Part shown: in pieces, positions 1 through 5,275 of the stretch
Position numbering within the stretch: the first letter of the stretch is position 1
How the letters are laid out: each line of letters starts with the position of its first letter
DNA from: Sphingomonas bacterium
GTDB taxonomy: Bacteria > Pseudomonadota > Alphaproteobacteria > Sphingomonadales > Sphingomonadaceae
Assembly: GCF_903643065.1 (NCBI RefSeq)
Contig: NZ_CAHJWX010000180.1
Location: 1-5,275, forward strand
Direction of reading: 5' to 3'
Length of the DNA stretch: 5,275 bases
Made by a program: the position numbers and the translations under genes
The notes under the pieces: generated by a model
What the model saw: only the letters and a program-made list of their open reading frames with translations
What the model was told of the DNA's origin: nothing
Databases searched by the model: none

Positions 1-39
1 CGCGCTTGCAGCTTCGCCGCGGGCGTGGCGGCGGCGCGT

Positions 40-116
40 TGGTCGGGGAAAGAGGATTCGAACCTCCGGCCCCTGCCTCCCGAAGGCAGTGCTCTACCAG
101 GCTGAGCTATTCCCCG
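40..116 (-). tRNA. tRNA-Pro (anticodon CGG)
   Basis: This proline tRNA reads CCG codons. Read on the minus strand, the acceptor stem CGGGGAA (116-110) pairs perfectly with TTCCCCG (50-44), followed by discriminator A at 43 and an encoded CCA at 42-40. The first pair is C1-G72, a known hallmark of bacterial tRNA-Pro. The anticodon stem CTGCC/GGCAG closes the loop TTCGGGA, which places anticodon CGG at plus-strand 82-80. The D-loop region (AGCTCAGCCTGGTAGAGC) and the T-loop (TTCGAAT, closed by GGAGG/CCTCT with one G-U pair) are canonical. Without CCA the gene is 74 nt, a normal length. It is divergent from every other gene here. Only 39 bases remain downstream, and they show no clear terminator. 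Confidence 0.97.
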
Positions 117-163
117 ACGCTCGCACATCCCGCCGCCCCTGGTCTTTGGTGGCGAGGCCGGCG

Positions 164-192
164 CGTCTAGCCGCGATGCGCGCCGCGTTCAA
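164..192 (-). promoter_or_regulatory. candidate sigma70 promoter of tRNA-Pro
   Basis: On the minus strand, TTGAAC (193-188) is followed after 17 nt by TAGACG (169-164); the spacing is ideal. The -10 box lies 47 bp before the mature tRNA 5' end, leaving room for a short RNase P-processed leader. This is inferred from box match and spacing only. Confidence 0.4.
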
Positions 193-260
193 CCCCGTCC
201 GCGCCTGTCGCCGTTGTCACCGCCGCGTCGCGCTCTCGTCATGGCGGTCGCGGGAAGCTA

Positions 261-301
261 TTGACGGTGCCCGGTCCGTTCGGGACCATATCGGAGGGGA
301 G
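261..301 (+). promoter_or_regulatory. weak promoter candidate and ribosome binding site of the small secreted protein
   Basis: TTGACG at 261-266 matches a -35 box well, but no convincing -10 box follows at 16-18 nt (ACCATA at 285-290 is poor). A short inverted repeat, GGTCC/GGACC (273-277 and 283-287), lies between. The ribosome binding site GGAGGGGAG at 293-301 is very strong and ends 7 nt before the ATG at 309, which fixes that start. The promoter part is uncertain; the ribosome binding site is clear. Confidence 0.35.
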
Positions 302-308
302 ATCGTTC

Positions 309-554
309 ATGAAGACCGTCATCGCCACGCTCGCGCTGCTCGCCACCGGCCCCGCGCTCGCGCAGGCCACGCCCGCCGCCAAGCCGTCGCCCAAGCCGAC
401 CGCCACCGCGCATGTCGTCGCCAGGTCGACCACCACCACGACCAAGACCACCGGCGCCAACATGGCGGTGCACACCACCAAGACCGGCAAGAAGATCACC
501 TACGATTGTTCCAAGCCCGGCAACGCCAACAAGACCGCGTGCAAGAAGAAGTGA
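309..554 (+). CDS. small secreted Thr/Lys-rich hypothetical protein
   Basis: This 81-residue protein is not one I can assign a function. The N-terminus (residues 1-18) is a typical Sec signal peptide: MKT, a hydrophobic stretch, then ALA before Q19, so signal peptidase I cleavage after residue 18 is expected and the protein is likely periplasmic or secreted. The mature part is low-complexity: a Pro/Ala/Lys section (21-30), a Thr-rich section (40-48) and a basic tail with only two cysteines, C67 and C78, in a TYDCSKPGNANKTACKK context. The two cysteines could form a disulfide in the periplasm (inference). The ATG at 309 is chosen because of the strong ribosome binding site at 293-301 and because the signal peptide begins exactly there; the in-frame TTG at 261 would bury it. 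The SDR gene starts 6 nt after the stop. Confidence 0.8.
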   Translation: MKTVIATLALLATGPALAQATPAAKPSPKPTATAHVVARSTTTTTKTTGANMAVHTTKTGKKITYDCSKPGNANKTACKKK

Positions 555-560
555 GCCGGC

Positions 561-586
561 ATGGCGCCCGCTGAGCCGGGCGCCAT
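561..586 (+). promoter_or_regulatory. perfect 10-bp hairpin covering the SDR start codon
   Basis: ATGGCGCCCG (561-570) and CGGGCGCCAT (577-586) are exact reverse complements separated by a 6-nt loop (CTGAGC). Eight of the ten pairs are G-C. It begins 6 nt after the stop codon at 552-554 and is followed only by a short TTT at 591-593, so it could be a weak intrinsic terminator of the upstream gene, an element that hides the SDR start codon until ribosomes arrive from upstream, or both. The structure is seen directly; its function is inferred. Confidence 0.6.
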
Positions 587-1271
587 CGCCTTTCCGTTCG
601 AAGGCCCGGCGGTGGTGATCGGCGCGTCCGGCGGGATCGGCGCCGCGCTGGTCACCGCCTTGCGGGCGGCTGGCCTGCCGGTCGCCGCCTTCGCGCGTTC
701 GTTCGCCGGGGCGGCGCGGCTCGACCTTAGCGACGAGGCAAGCATCGCCGCCGCCGCCGCGTCGCTGCCCGCGCCACCGACACTGGTGATCGTCGCCACC
801 GGCCTGCTCGACCAGCCCGAGAAGAACATGGCGCAGCTCGATCCCGCCCGCCTCGCCCGCGCCTTCGCGGTCAACGCGATCGGCCCGGCGCTGGTCGCCA
901 AGCATTTCCTGCCACGCTGCCCGCGTGACCGCCCGACCGTGTTCGCCGCGCTCTCCGCCCGGGTCGGCTCGATCGGCGACAACCGGCTCGGCGGCTGGCA
1001 CGGCTATCGCGCCAGCAAGGCCGCGCTCAACCAGCTAATCCGCACGCTCGGCATCGAGCAGGCGCGCCGCAATCCGCGCGCGGTCGTCGCCGCGCTGCAC
1101 CCCGGCACGGTCGACACCGGCCTGTCCCGCCCCTTCCAGGCCAACGTGCCCGCCGACCGGCTGTTCACGCCCGACCAGTCGGCGGCGCACCTGCTGGCGG
1201 TGATCGCCCGGCTCACCCCCGCCGACAGCGGTCGCCTGTTCGCCTGGGACGGCGCCGAGATCACGCCCTGA
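561..1271 (+). CDS. SDR family oxidoreductase (CsgA/C-factor-like)
   Basis: This 236-residue protein is a classical-size short-chain dehydrogenase/reductase, a cytosolic NAD(P)(H)-dependent oxidoreductase with a Rossmann fold. The nucleotide-binding glycine motif GASGGIG is at residues 21-27, the structural Asn is in VNAIGP (N105), and the active site is Y149-x3-K153 (YRASK) with Ser supplied by S132 or S137. The PG motif after the fifth strand is at 181-182 (PGTVDTGLSRPF). The SARVGSIGDNRLGGW stretch and the SGRLFAWDG ending resemble the C-factor/CsgA-like branch; the substrate cannot be told. The ATG at 561 is the only ATG before the Rossmann fold, but it has no clear ribosome binding site and lies inside a hairpin. 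A slightly later start (GTG at 612 or 615) would clip the first strand and is less likely. It may be coupled to the small secreted gene upstream. Confidence 0.9.
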   Translation: MAPAEPGAIAFPFEGPAVVIGASGGIGAALVTALRAAGLPVAAFARSFAGAARLDLSDEASIAAAAASLPAPPTLVIVATGLLDQPEKNMAQLDPARLARAFAVNAIGPALVAKHFLPRCPRDRPTVFAALSARVGSIGDNRLGGWHGYRASKAALNQLIRTLGIEQARRNPRAVVAALHPGTVDTGLSRPFQANVPADRLFTPDQSAAHLLAVIARLTPADSGRLFAWDGAEITP

Positions 1272-1295
1272 CCCGGCTCGTGCGGGCGCGTGCGC

Positions 1296-1324
1296 GTGAC
1301 AATTGGACGCGGCGCGGCTAGGGA
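1296..1324 (+). promoter_or_regulatory. candidate gyrA promoter
   Basis: GTGACA (1296-1301) and TAGGGA (1319-1324) are separated by exactly 17 nt, a good sigma70-like pair in the gap between the SDR stop and gyrA. Transcription would start near 1331, giving an untranslated leader of about 27 nt. GTCACG occurs twice just downstream (1330-1335 and 1341-1346, 11 bp apart), and its reverse complement CGTGAC overlaps the -35 box (1295-1300). The promoter is inferred from sequence match only. Confidence 0.5.
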
Positions 1325-1357
1325 AGACGGTCACGCTTCCGTCACGAAAGTCTTGCC

Positions 1358-4048
1358 TTGGCCGACGAGATCCTCCTCGCGGAGCCCTCCGACATTTCCA
1401 CCATCTCGATCGTTGACGAGATGCGGTCGAGCTATCTCGATTACGCCATGTCCGTCATCGTCTCGCGCGCGCTGCCGGACGTCCGCGACGGACTGAAGCC
1501 CGTCCACCGCCGCATCCTCTGGGCCAGCCAGGAGGGTGGCTTCGTCGCCGGCCGCGCCTATCGCAAATGCGCCAAGATCGTCGGCGACGTGATGGGCAAC
1601 TACCATCCGCACGGCGACAGCGCGATCTACGAGGCGCTCGCGCGGCTGGCGCAGGACTGGTCGATGCGCGTGCCGCTGATCGACGGCCAGGGCAATTTCG
1701 GCTCGATGGACCCCGATCCCCCCGCCTCGATGCGCTACACGGAGGCGCGGCTCGCCAAGGTCGCCAATTTCCTGCTCGGCGATGTCGACAAGGACACGGT
1801 CGATTTCGCCCCCAATTACGATGGCTCGACGCGCGAGCCCACCGTGCTGCCCGCGCGCTTCCCCAACCTGCTCGTCAACGGCGCCGGCGGCATCGCGGTC
1901 GGCATGGCGACCAACGTGCCGCCGCACAATCTGGGCGAGGTGGTCGATGCCTGCCTCGCCTATATCGCCCGGTCGGTGGAAGGTGGGGACGCCATCACCA
2001 CCGAGGAGCTGATGCAGATCGTGCCGGGTCCGGACTTCCCGACCGGCGCGATCATCATGGGCCGCGTCGGCACGCGCTTGGCCTATGAGACCGGGCGTGG
2101 CTCCATCGTCGTCCGCTCGCGCCACGAGATCGAGGAACGCGGGGAGCGGCGCACGATCGTGCTGACCGAGATCCCCTATCAACAGGGCAAGGACGCGCTG
2201 GTCGCGCGCATCGCGGAGGCGGTGAAGGAAAAGCGCGTCGAGGGTGTCAGCGAGGTCCGCGACCTGTCCAACCGCGAGGGCGTGCGTATCGTCATCGACC
2301 TGAAGCGCGACGCGACGGTGGACGTCGTCCTCAACCAGCTGTGGCGGCACACGCCCGCTCAAGGGTCCTTCCCCGCCAACATGCTCGCGATCCGGGGCGG
2401 CCGGCCGGAGCTGCTCAACCTGCGCGACATCATCGAGGCGTTCGTGCGCTTCCGCGAGGAGGTCATCACCCGGCGCTCCAAATACGAGCTGGCCCGCGCC
2501 CGCGAGCGCGCCCATGTGCTGCTCGGCCTCGTCATCGCGGTCACCAACATGGACGAGGTGGTGCGGATCATCCGCGGCTCCGCCAGCCCGGCGGAGGCGC
2601 GCGAGGCGCTGCTGCGGCGCGAATGGCCGATCGACCAGATCCGGTCATACATCATGCTGGTCGAGGCGATCGAGCCGCAGGCCGACGCCGACGTGTACCG
2701 CCTCTCCGACGCGCAGGTGAAGGCGATCCTGGACCTGCGGCTCAACCGCCTCACCGCGCTCGGCCGCGAGGAGATCGGCGACGAGCTGAAGGAGCTGGCC
2801 GGCTCGATCGCGGCACTGCTCCACATCCTCGCCGATCGCGGCCGGCTGTACGAGGTGATGCGCGAGGAGCTGGCGGCGGTGCGCGCCGAGTTCGCGACGC
2901 CGCGCCGGACGCAGATCGCCGCCGCCGCCGAGGGGATCGAGGACGAGGACCTGATCGAGCGCGAGGACATGGTCGTCACCGTCACGGTCGGCGGCTATAT
3001 CAAGCGCACCCCGCTCGACGCCTTTCGCGCGCAGCGGCGCGGCGGCAAGGGCCGCGCCGGGATGGCGACCAAGGACGAGGACGCGATCGTCGGCCTGTTC
3101 GTCACGTCGACGCACACGCCCGTCCTGTTCTTCTCCACCGCCGGCAAGGCCTATCGCCTCAAGGTCTGGCGCCTGCCGGAGGGCGGGCCGGCGACGCGCG
3201 GACGGCCGATGGTCAACCTGCTCCCGCTCGGCCCCGGCGAGACGATTTCCGCCGTGCTGCCCCTGCCGGAGGACGAGGCCGACTGGGCCAGGCTCCACGT
3301 CATGTTCGCGACCGCGAACGGGCTGGTCCGGCGCAATTCGATGGACCAGTTCGCCAACATCCCGCGCGCCGGCAAGATCGCGATGCGCTTCGCCACAGAG
3401 GAAGGCGAGGAGGAGACGGGCGATCGGCTGATCGGCGTGTCGCTGCTGTCGCAGGCCGACGACGTGCTGCTCGCGACGCGTCAGGGCCGCGCGATCCGCT
3501 TTCCGGGCACCGCCGTGCGCGAGTTTCAGAGCCGTACCTCGGCCGGGGTGCGCGGCATGCGGCTCGCGTCCGGTGACGAGGTCATCTCGCTGTCGATCCT
3601 GGCGGGCCGCGACTCGGGGCGGGAGGAGTTCATCCTCACCGTGTGCGCCAACGGCTATGGCAAGCGGACCAGCGCGCATGAATACCGCCGCACTAATCGC
3701 GGTGGCCAGGGAATCACCAACATCGGCAATTTGGACCGCAACGGCCCGGTGGTGGCGAGCTTCCCCGCGCATGCGGGCGAGCAGCTGATGCTGGTCACCG
3801 ATCAGGCCAAGCTGATCCGCCAGTCGGTCGGCGACACGCGCGTGATCGGGCGCGGCGCGGCGGGCGTGCGGCTGTTCGACGTTGCCGCCGGCGAGCACGT
3901 CGTCTCCGCCGCGCGCATCGACGAGCCCGACGAGGAGGTCGCGACGACGCTGGACGAGCTCGCGGACGCGCGCGCCGACGGGCTGACCGTCGACGACGGC
4001 ACCGGCCCCGAGACGATGGACGAGCGTCAGGCGGAGGACGACGAGTGA
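1358..4048 (+). CDS. gyrA: DNA gyrase subunit A
   Basis: GyrA is the DNA-cleaving subunit of the A2B2 type II topoisomerase that introduces negative supercoils using ATP hydrolysed by GyrB. The 896-residue product is close to the family norm (E. coli 875). The breakage-reunion domain spans roughly residues 15-530, with the quinolone pocket at [10 protein letters not shown] (83-92) and the catalytic tyrosine Y127 after R126 (SMRYTEAR). These residues sit five positions later than E. coli S83, D87, R121 and Y122. The C-terminal DNA-wrapping propeller starts near 535 and carries the GyrA box QRRGGKG at 559-565, which separates it from ParC. The last 45 or so residues are acidic. Position 92 is Glu where E. 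coli has Asp87. The frame has no ATG, GTG or other TTG between the stop at 1319 and the TTG at 1358, so TTG is the start; GAAAG at 1346-1350 is only a weak ribosome binding site. Confidence 0.98.
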   Translation: MADEILLAEPSDISTISIVDEMRSSYLDYAMSVIVSRALPDVRDGLKPVHRRILWASQEGGFVAGRAYRKCAKIVGDVMGNYHPHGDSAIYEALARLAQDWSMRVPLIDGQGNFGSMDPDPPASMRYTEARLAKVANFLLGDVDKDTVDFAPNYDGSTREPTVLPARFPNLLVNGAGGIAVGMATNVPPHNLGEVVDACLAYIARSVEGGDAITTEELMQIVPGPDFPTGAIIMGRVGTRLAYETGRGSIVVRSRHEIEERGERRTIVLTEIPYQQGKDALVARIAEAVKEKRVEGVSEVRDLSNREGVRIVIDLKRDATVDVVLNQLWRHTPAQGSFPANMLAIRGGRPELLNLRDIIEAFVRFREEVITRRSKYELARARERAHVLLGLVIAVTNMDEVVRIIRGSASPAEAREALLRREWPIDQIRSYIMLVEAIEPQADADVYRLSDAQVKAILDLRLNRLTALGREEIGDELKELAGSIAALLHILADRGRLYEVMREELAAVRAEFATPRRTQIAAAAEGIEDEDLIEREDMVVTVTVGGYIKRTPLDAFRAQRRGGKGRAGMATKDEDAIVGLFVTSTHTPVLFFSTAGKAYRLKVWRLPEGGPATRGRPMVNLLPLGPGETISAVLPLPEDEADWARLHVMFATANGLVRRNSMDQFANIPRAGKIAMRFATEEGEEETGDRLIGVSLLSQADDVLLATRQGRAIRFPGTAVREFQSRTSAGVRGMRLASGDEVISLSILAGRDSGREEFILTVCANGYGKRTSAHEYRRTNRGGQGITNIGNLDRNGPVVASFPAHAGEQLMLVTDQAKLIRQSVGDTRVIGRGAAGVRLFDVAAGEHVVSAARIDEPDEEVATTLDELADARADGLTVDDGTGPETMDERQAEDDE
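4033..4048 (+). promoter_or_regulatory. ribosome binding site and GTGA stop/start overlap
   Basis: GGAGG at 4033-4037 lies inside the gyrA 3' end, 7 nt before the GTG at 4045. The gyrA stop TGA (4046-4048) shares bases with that GTG, so ribosomes ending gyrA can restart on the DUF952 gene. This supports GTG as the start. Confidence 0.8.
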
Positions 4049-4389
4049 GGGACGCCGTCGCCTTCAAGGTGCTGACCGCGGCCGAGCTGGCCGAGCTGGA
4101 AGCGGGCAGCTTCGCCGGCTCCGCCGCCGACCGGCGCGACGGCTACCTCCACCTCTCCACCGCCGCGCAGCTGACCGCCACCGTCGACAAACACTACGCC
4201 GGCCAGACCGACCTGCACGTGGCGGAGGTCGATCTGGAGCCGCTGGGCGATGCGATCCGCTGGGAAGCGGCGCGTGACGGCCAGGACTTCCCGCACCTTT
4301 ACGCTTCCTTGCCCCTCGACGCCGTGGTCGCCTACTCCCCGCTGGAGCGCGACGACGCGGGTCAGGTAAAGCTCCCGGTCGCGGGCTGA
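4045..4389 (+). CDS. DUF952 family protein
   Basis: This 114-residue soluble protein belongs, by its motif pattern, to the DUF952 family, whose biochemical role is not established as far as I know. Family-like blocks are the DGYLHLSTAAQL stretch at 32-43, K49-H50, the acidic/hydrophobic strand DLHVAEVDLE at 56-65, WE at 73-74 and FPHLY at 82-86. The conserved His residues (H36, H50, H85) and W73 are candidates for a binding or catalytic site (inference). The length is typical for the family. It begins with GTG overlapping the gyrA stop and has a strong ribosome binding site, so it is co-transcribed with and probably translationally coupled to gyrA. No functional link to gyrase is implied by that arrangement alone. 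A terminator-like hairpin follows 7 nt after the stop. Confidence 0.9.
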   Translation: MRDAVAFKVLTAAELAELEAGSFAGSAADRRDGYLHLSTAAQLTATVDKHYAGQTDLHVAEVDLEPLGDAIRWEAARDGQDFPHLYASLPLDAVVAYSPLERDDAGQVKLPVAG

Positions 4390-4390
4390 T

Positions 4391-4478
4391 CCCGTCATCC
4401 CGGCCTTGAGCCGGGATCCCGCTTCTTTTTACTCGATCGCGAGATACCGCGGGCTCCCGGGTCAGACCCGGGGCGCCG
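4391..4478. repeat. inverted pair of REP-like palindromes
   Basis: Palindrome A (arms 4397-4404 and 4410-4417) and palindrome B (CCCGGGT 4456-4462 with ACCCGGG 4466-4472, loop CAG) have related flanks. A ends in CCGGGATCCCGC, and B read on the minus strand ends in CCGGGAGCCCGC. The two copies therefore face each other, and their tails CCCGC (4418-4422) and GCGGG (4449-4453) are complementary. This geometry matches the doublets formed by repetitive extragenic palindromes. Whether the unit is repeated elsewhere in the genome cannot be seen here; from memory, GTCATCCCGG-type palindromes are common between alphaproteobacterial genes. Confidence 0.55.
4397..4430 (+). terminator. probable intrinsic terminator of the gyrA-DUF952 operon
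   Basis: A perfect 8-bp stem, ATCCCGGC (4397-4404) with GCCGGGAT (4410-4417) and a 5-nt loop CTTGA, is followed after CCCGC by TTCTTTTT (4423-4430). The T-run is 5 nt away from the stem, so termination may be partial. The same hairpin is one half of a palindrome pair. Confidence 0.55.
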
Positions 4479-4485
4479 ATAGCAG

Positions 4486-4514
4486 TTGCACGCGGCTCAT
4501 CCTTTCGCTATTTC
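4486..4514 (+). promoter_or_regulatory. candidate promoter of the GbsR-type regulator gene
   Basis: TTGCAC (4486-4491) and TATTTC (4509-4514) are separated by 17 nt. The -10 box falls inside the left arm of the inverted repeat, as expected for autorepression. CATAAC at 4518-4523 is an alternative -10 without a good -35. Transcription near 4521 would leave only about 20 nt of leader, and no canonical ribosome binding site precedes the ATG. Confidence 0.45.
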
Positions 4515-4536
4515 TGTCATAACAGAAATAAGCGAA
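4504..4536. promoter_or_regulatory. operator-like inverted repeat before the regulator gene
   Basis: The core is ATTTCTGT (4510-4517) and ACAGAAAT (4522-4529) around the spacer CATA, a perfect 8-bp dyad. The outer arms TTCGCT (4504-4509) and AGCGAA (4531-4536) extend it to 14 bp each side with one extra A at 4530. It ends 4 nt before the start codon and overlaps the -10 candidate. Dimeric winged-helix regulators of the MarR/GbsR group commonly bind such dyads, so autoregulation is the natural inference. Confidence 0.65.
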
Positions 4537-4540
4537 TCTC

Positions 4541-5086
4541 ATGCCCCTGCTCGACCACCCCGACGCCAAGGCCTTCGTGCTCCACTGGGGGGAGATGGGC
4601 ACGCATTGGGGCGTGAACCGCTCGGTCGCGCAGATCCACGCGCTGCTCTACCTTGCCGACCAGCCGCTCACCGCCGAGGCGATCGTCGATCGGCTGCGCT
4701 TGGCGCGCTCCAACGTCTCCACCGCGCTGCGCGAGCTGCAGGGCTATGGCATCGTGCGGCGCGTCCATGTCGATGGCGACCGGCGCGATCACTTCCTCGC
4801 CGAGACCGATCTGTGGGAGATGCTGCTGCGCATCACAGCCGAGCGCAAGCGCCGCGAGATCGATCCCACCATCGTGCTGCTGCGCGAGCTGAGCGAGCGT
4901 CTCGCCGCCGATCCCGACGCGCCCGCGCACCTGCGGCAGCGGATCGGGCGGTTGCACGAGTTCATGGGCACGCTGGGCGGCTGGTACGACCAGATGCGCG
5001 GGCTCCCCAAGCCGACGCTGGTTGGGTTGATGAAGCTGGGCGGCAAGGTCGCCCGCTTCCTTCCCGGCGCCAAGATCAAGGGCTGA
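4541..5086 (+). CDS. GbsR/MarR family transcriptional regulator
   Basis: This 181-residue DNA-binding protein resembles the GbsR branch of the MarR superfamily; B. subtilis GbsR, of similar length, is a choline-sensing repressor. The N-terminal FVLHWGEMGTHWGVNRSVAQIHALLYL (split: 12-24 and 25-38) is characteristic. The winged helix-turn-helix runs from about 28 to 90, with the recognition helix ARSNVSTALREL at 55-66 and the wing VHVDGDRRDHF at 75-85. WEM at 92-94 and ERKRREIDPT at 101-110 start the helical dimerisation region that fills the C-terminal half. There is no membrane segment or signal peptide. The effector cannot be inferred and need not be choline. A dyad overlapping its promoter suggests autorepression, and a similar site precedes the next gene, whose start is 67 nt after this stop. 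The ATG at 4541 gives the expected N-terminus despite a poor ribosome binding site. Confidence 0.93.
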   Translation: MPLLDHPDAKAFVLHWGEMGTHWGVNRSVAQIHALLYLADQPLTAEAIVDRLRLARSNVSTALRELQGYGIVRRVHVDGDRRDHFLAETDLWEMLLRITAERKRREIDPTIVLLRELSERLAADPDAPAHLRQRIGRLHEFMGTLGGWYDQMRGLPKPTLVGLMKLGGKVARFLPGAKIKG

Positions 5087-5121
5087 GCCGATGCCGGGCA
5101 CCGCCGACCCATGCGTGTTTC

Positions 5122-5139
5122 TTTCTGGAATGACTGAAA
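5122..5139. promoter_or_regulatory. second, degenerate operator-like site before the last gene
   Basis: TTTCTGGAATGACTGAAA (5122-5139) matches the dyad core TTTCTGTCATAACAGAAA (4511-4528) at 14 of 18 positions with the same length and the same TTTC...GAAA ends. Its right end overlaps the ribosome binding site AAGGAG (5138-5143). Binding by the upstream GbsR-type regulator is an inference. Confidence 0.4.
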
Positions 5140-5152
5140 GGAGAGAAAGCTG

Positions 5153-5275
5153 ATGACCTACGATCCCCGCGGGCCGGACCCGGTGCCGCTCCGCGACCGG
5201 CCGCTTCGCCCCGCCGCAGGGGCCAGTCTCGGCGACGCTTGTAGTCCTCGCCGGCCTGGCGACGATCCTGATCGG
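5153..5275 (+). CDS. 5' part of a membrane-protein-like gene, apparently frameshifted
   Basis: The ATG at 5153 has a good ribosome binding site, AAGGAG at 5138-5143, 9 nt upstream. It opens a reading frame that stays open to the window edge (41 codons shown). The first 17 codons encode MTYDPRGPDPVPLRDRP with G/C at 16 of 17 third positions. After 5204 this frame loses codon bias (13 of 24), while the frame one base later, from TTC at 5205, has 20 of 23 and encodes FAPPQGPVS followed by TLVVLAGLATILI, a convincing membrane segment. That second frame has a stop at 5154-5156 and no ATG, GTG or TTG between there and 5205. The simplest reading is one gene with a single extra base near 5200-5205, from mutation or sequencing error. 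The intact product would be a short Pro-rich N-terminus plus a transmembrane helix. I do not recognise the family, and the rest lies outside the window. Confidence 0.6.
   Translation, partial: MTYDPRGPDPVPLRDRPLRPAAGASLGDACSPRRPGDDPDR

Noticed and set aside
15..33. 6-bp GC hairpin downstream of the tRNA on the minus strand
   Set aside because: CGCCGC/GCGGCG repeats are expected by chance in such GC-rich sequence, and no T-run follows, so a tRNA terminator is not supported.
261..308. Extended TTG start for the small secreted protein
   Set aside because: It would place 16 residues before a textbook signal peptide and ignore the strong ribosome binding site at 293-301. The TTG is better read as part of a -35-like box.
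89..574. Plus-strand frame of 161 codons overlapping the tRNA and the secreted-protein gene
   Set aside because: It begins inside the tRNA gene, is Arg/His-rich, and conflicts with the signal-peptide gene, which has a strong ribosome binding site.
1264..1288. Hairpin CGCCC/GGGCG after the SDR gene as a terminator
   Set aside because: The stem is only 5 bp with a 15-nt loop, overlaps the stop codon and lacks a T-run.
1331..2515. Long minus-strand open frame (394 codons) opposite the 5' half of gyrA
   Set aside because: It lies wholly antisense to a clearly conserved gyrA region. Its His/Arg/Asp-rich composition is the usual shadow of high-GC coding sequence, and no family motif is seen.
2645..3898. 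Long minus-strand open frame (417 codons) opposite the 3' half of gyrA
   Set aside because: Same reason: open because of GC-biased codon structure on the other strand, with low-complexity composition and no recognisable domain.
1358..4048. ParC (topoisomerase IV subunit A) as an alternative identity
   Set aside because: An intact GyrA box (QRRGGKG, residues 559-565), a full C-terminal propeller and GyrA-type active-site surroundings support gyrase.
5204..5275. Tail of the ATG-frame translation of the last gene as genuine protein
   Set aside because: Its codon bias collapses and the Arg/Pro/Asp-rich sequence looks like an out-of-frame reading of the membrane segment in the adjacent frame.

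Overview
The window is GC-rich with strong G/C bias at third codon positions, and it fits an alphaproteobacterial chromosome, most likely a Sphingomonas-like member of the Sphingomonadales. That placement rests mainly on the DNA gyrase subunit A sequence, which resembles sphingomonad GyrA as I remember it, and was not checked by a search. Most of the window reads as ordinary core chromosome. No insertion sequence, phage gene or CRISPR array is visible.

Layout, left to right. A tRNA-Pro(CGG) gene lies on the minus strand at 40-116, with a good sigma70-like promoter candidate upstream (164-192). All other genes are on the plus strand. A small secreted, Thr/Lys-rich protein of unknown function (309-554) is followed 6 nt later by a short-chain dehydrogenase/reductase (SDR; 561-1271) of the CsgA/C-factor-like type. 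The predicted SDR start codon lies inside a perfect 10-bp hairpin. Next is gyrA (1358-4048) with its own promoter candidate and a TTG start. Its stop overlaps the GTG start of a DUF952 protein (4045-4389), so the two form a translationally coupled pair.

The gap after DUF952 (4390-4540) holds two palindromes in opposite orientation with related flanks, resembling a REP doublet. The first also works as a terminator candidate. A promoter overlapped by a long inverted repeat follows, then a GbsR/MarR-type regulator gene (4541-5086). A degenerate copy of the inverted repeat (14 of 18 bases) recurs at the ribosome binding site of the last gene, which starts at 5153 and runs off the window. This suggests the regulator controls both itself and that gene.

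The last gene appears frameshifted. Its first 17 codons read well in the ATG frame, but from about 5205 the coding signal, including a hydrophobic membrane-like segment, moves to the next frame. The points most worth a second look are this frameshift, the paired operator-like sites, the hairpin over the SDR start, and the inverted palindrome pair.
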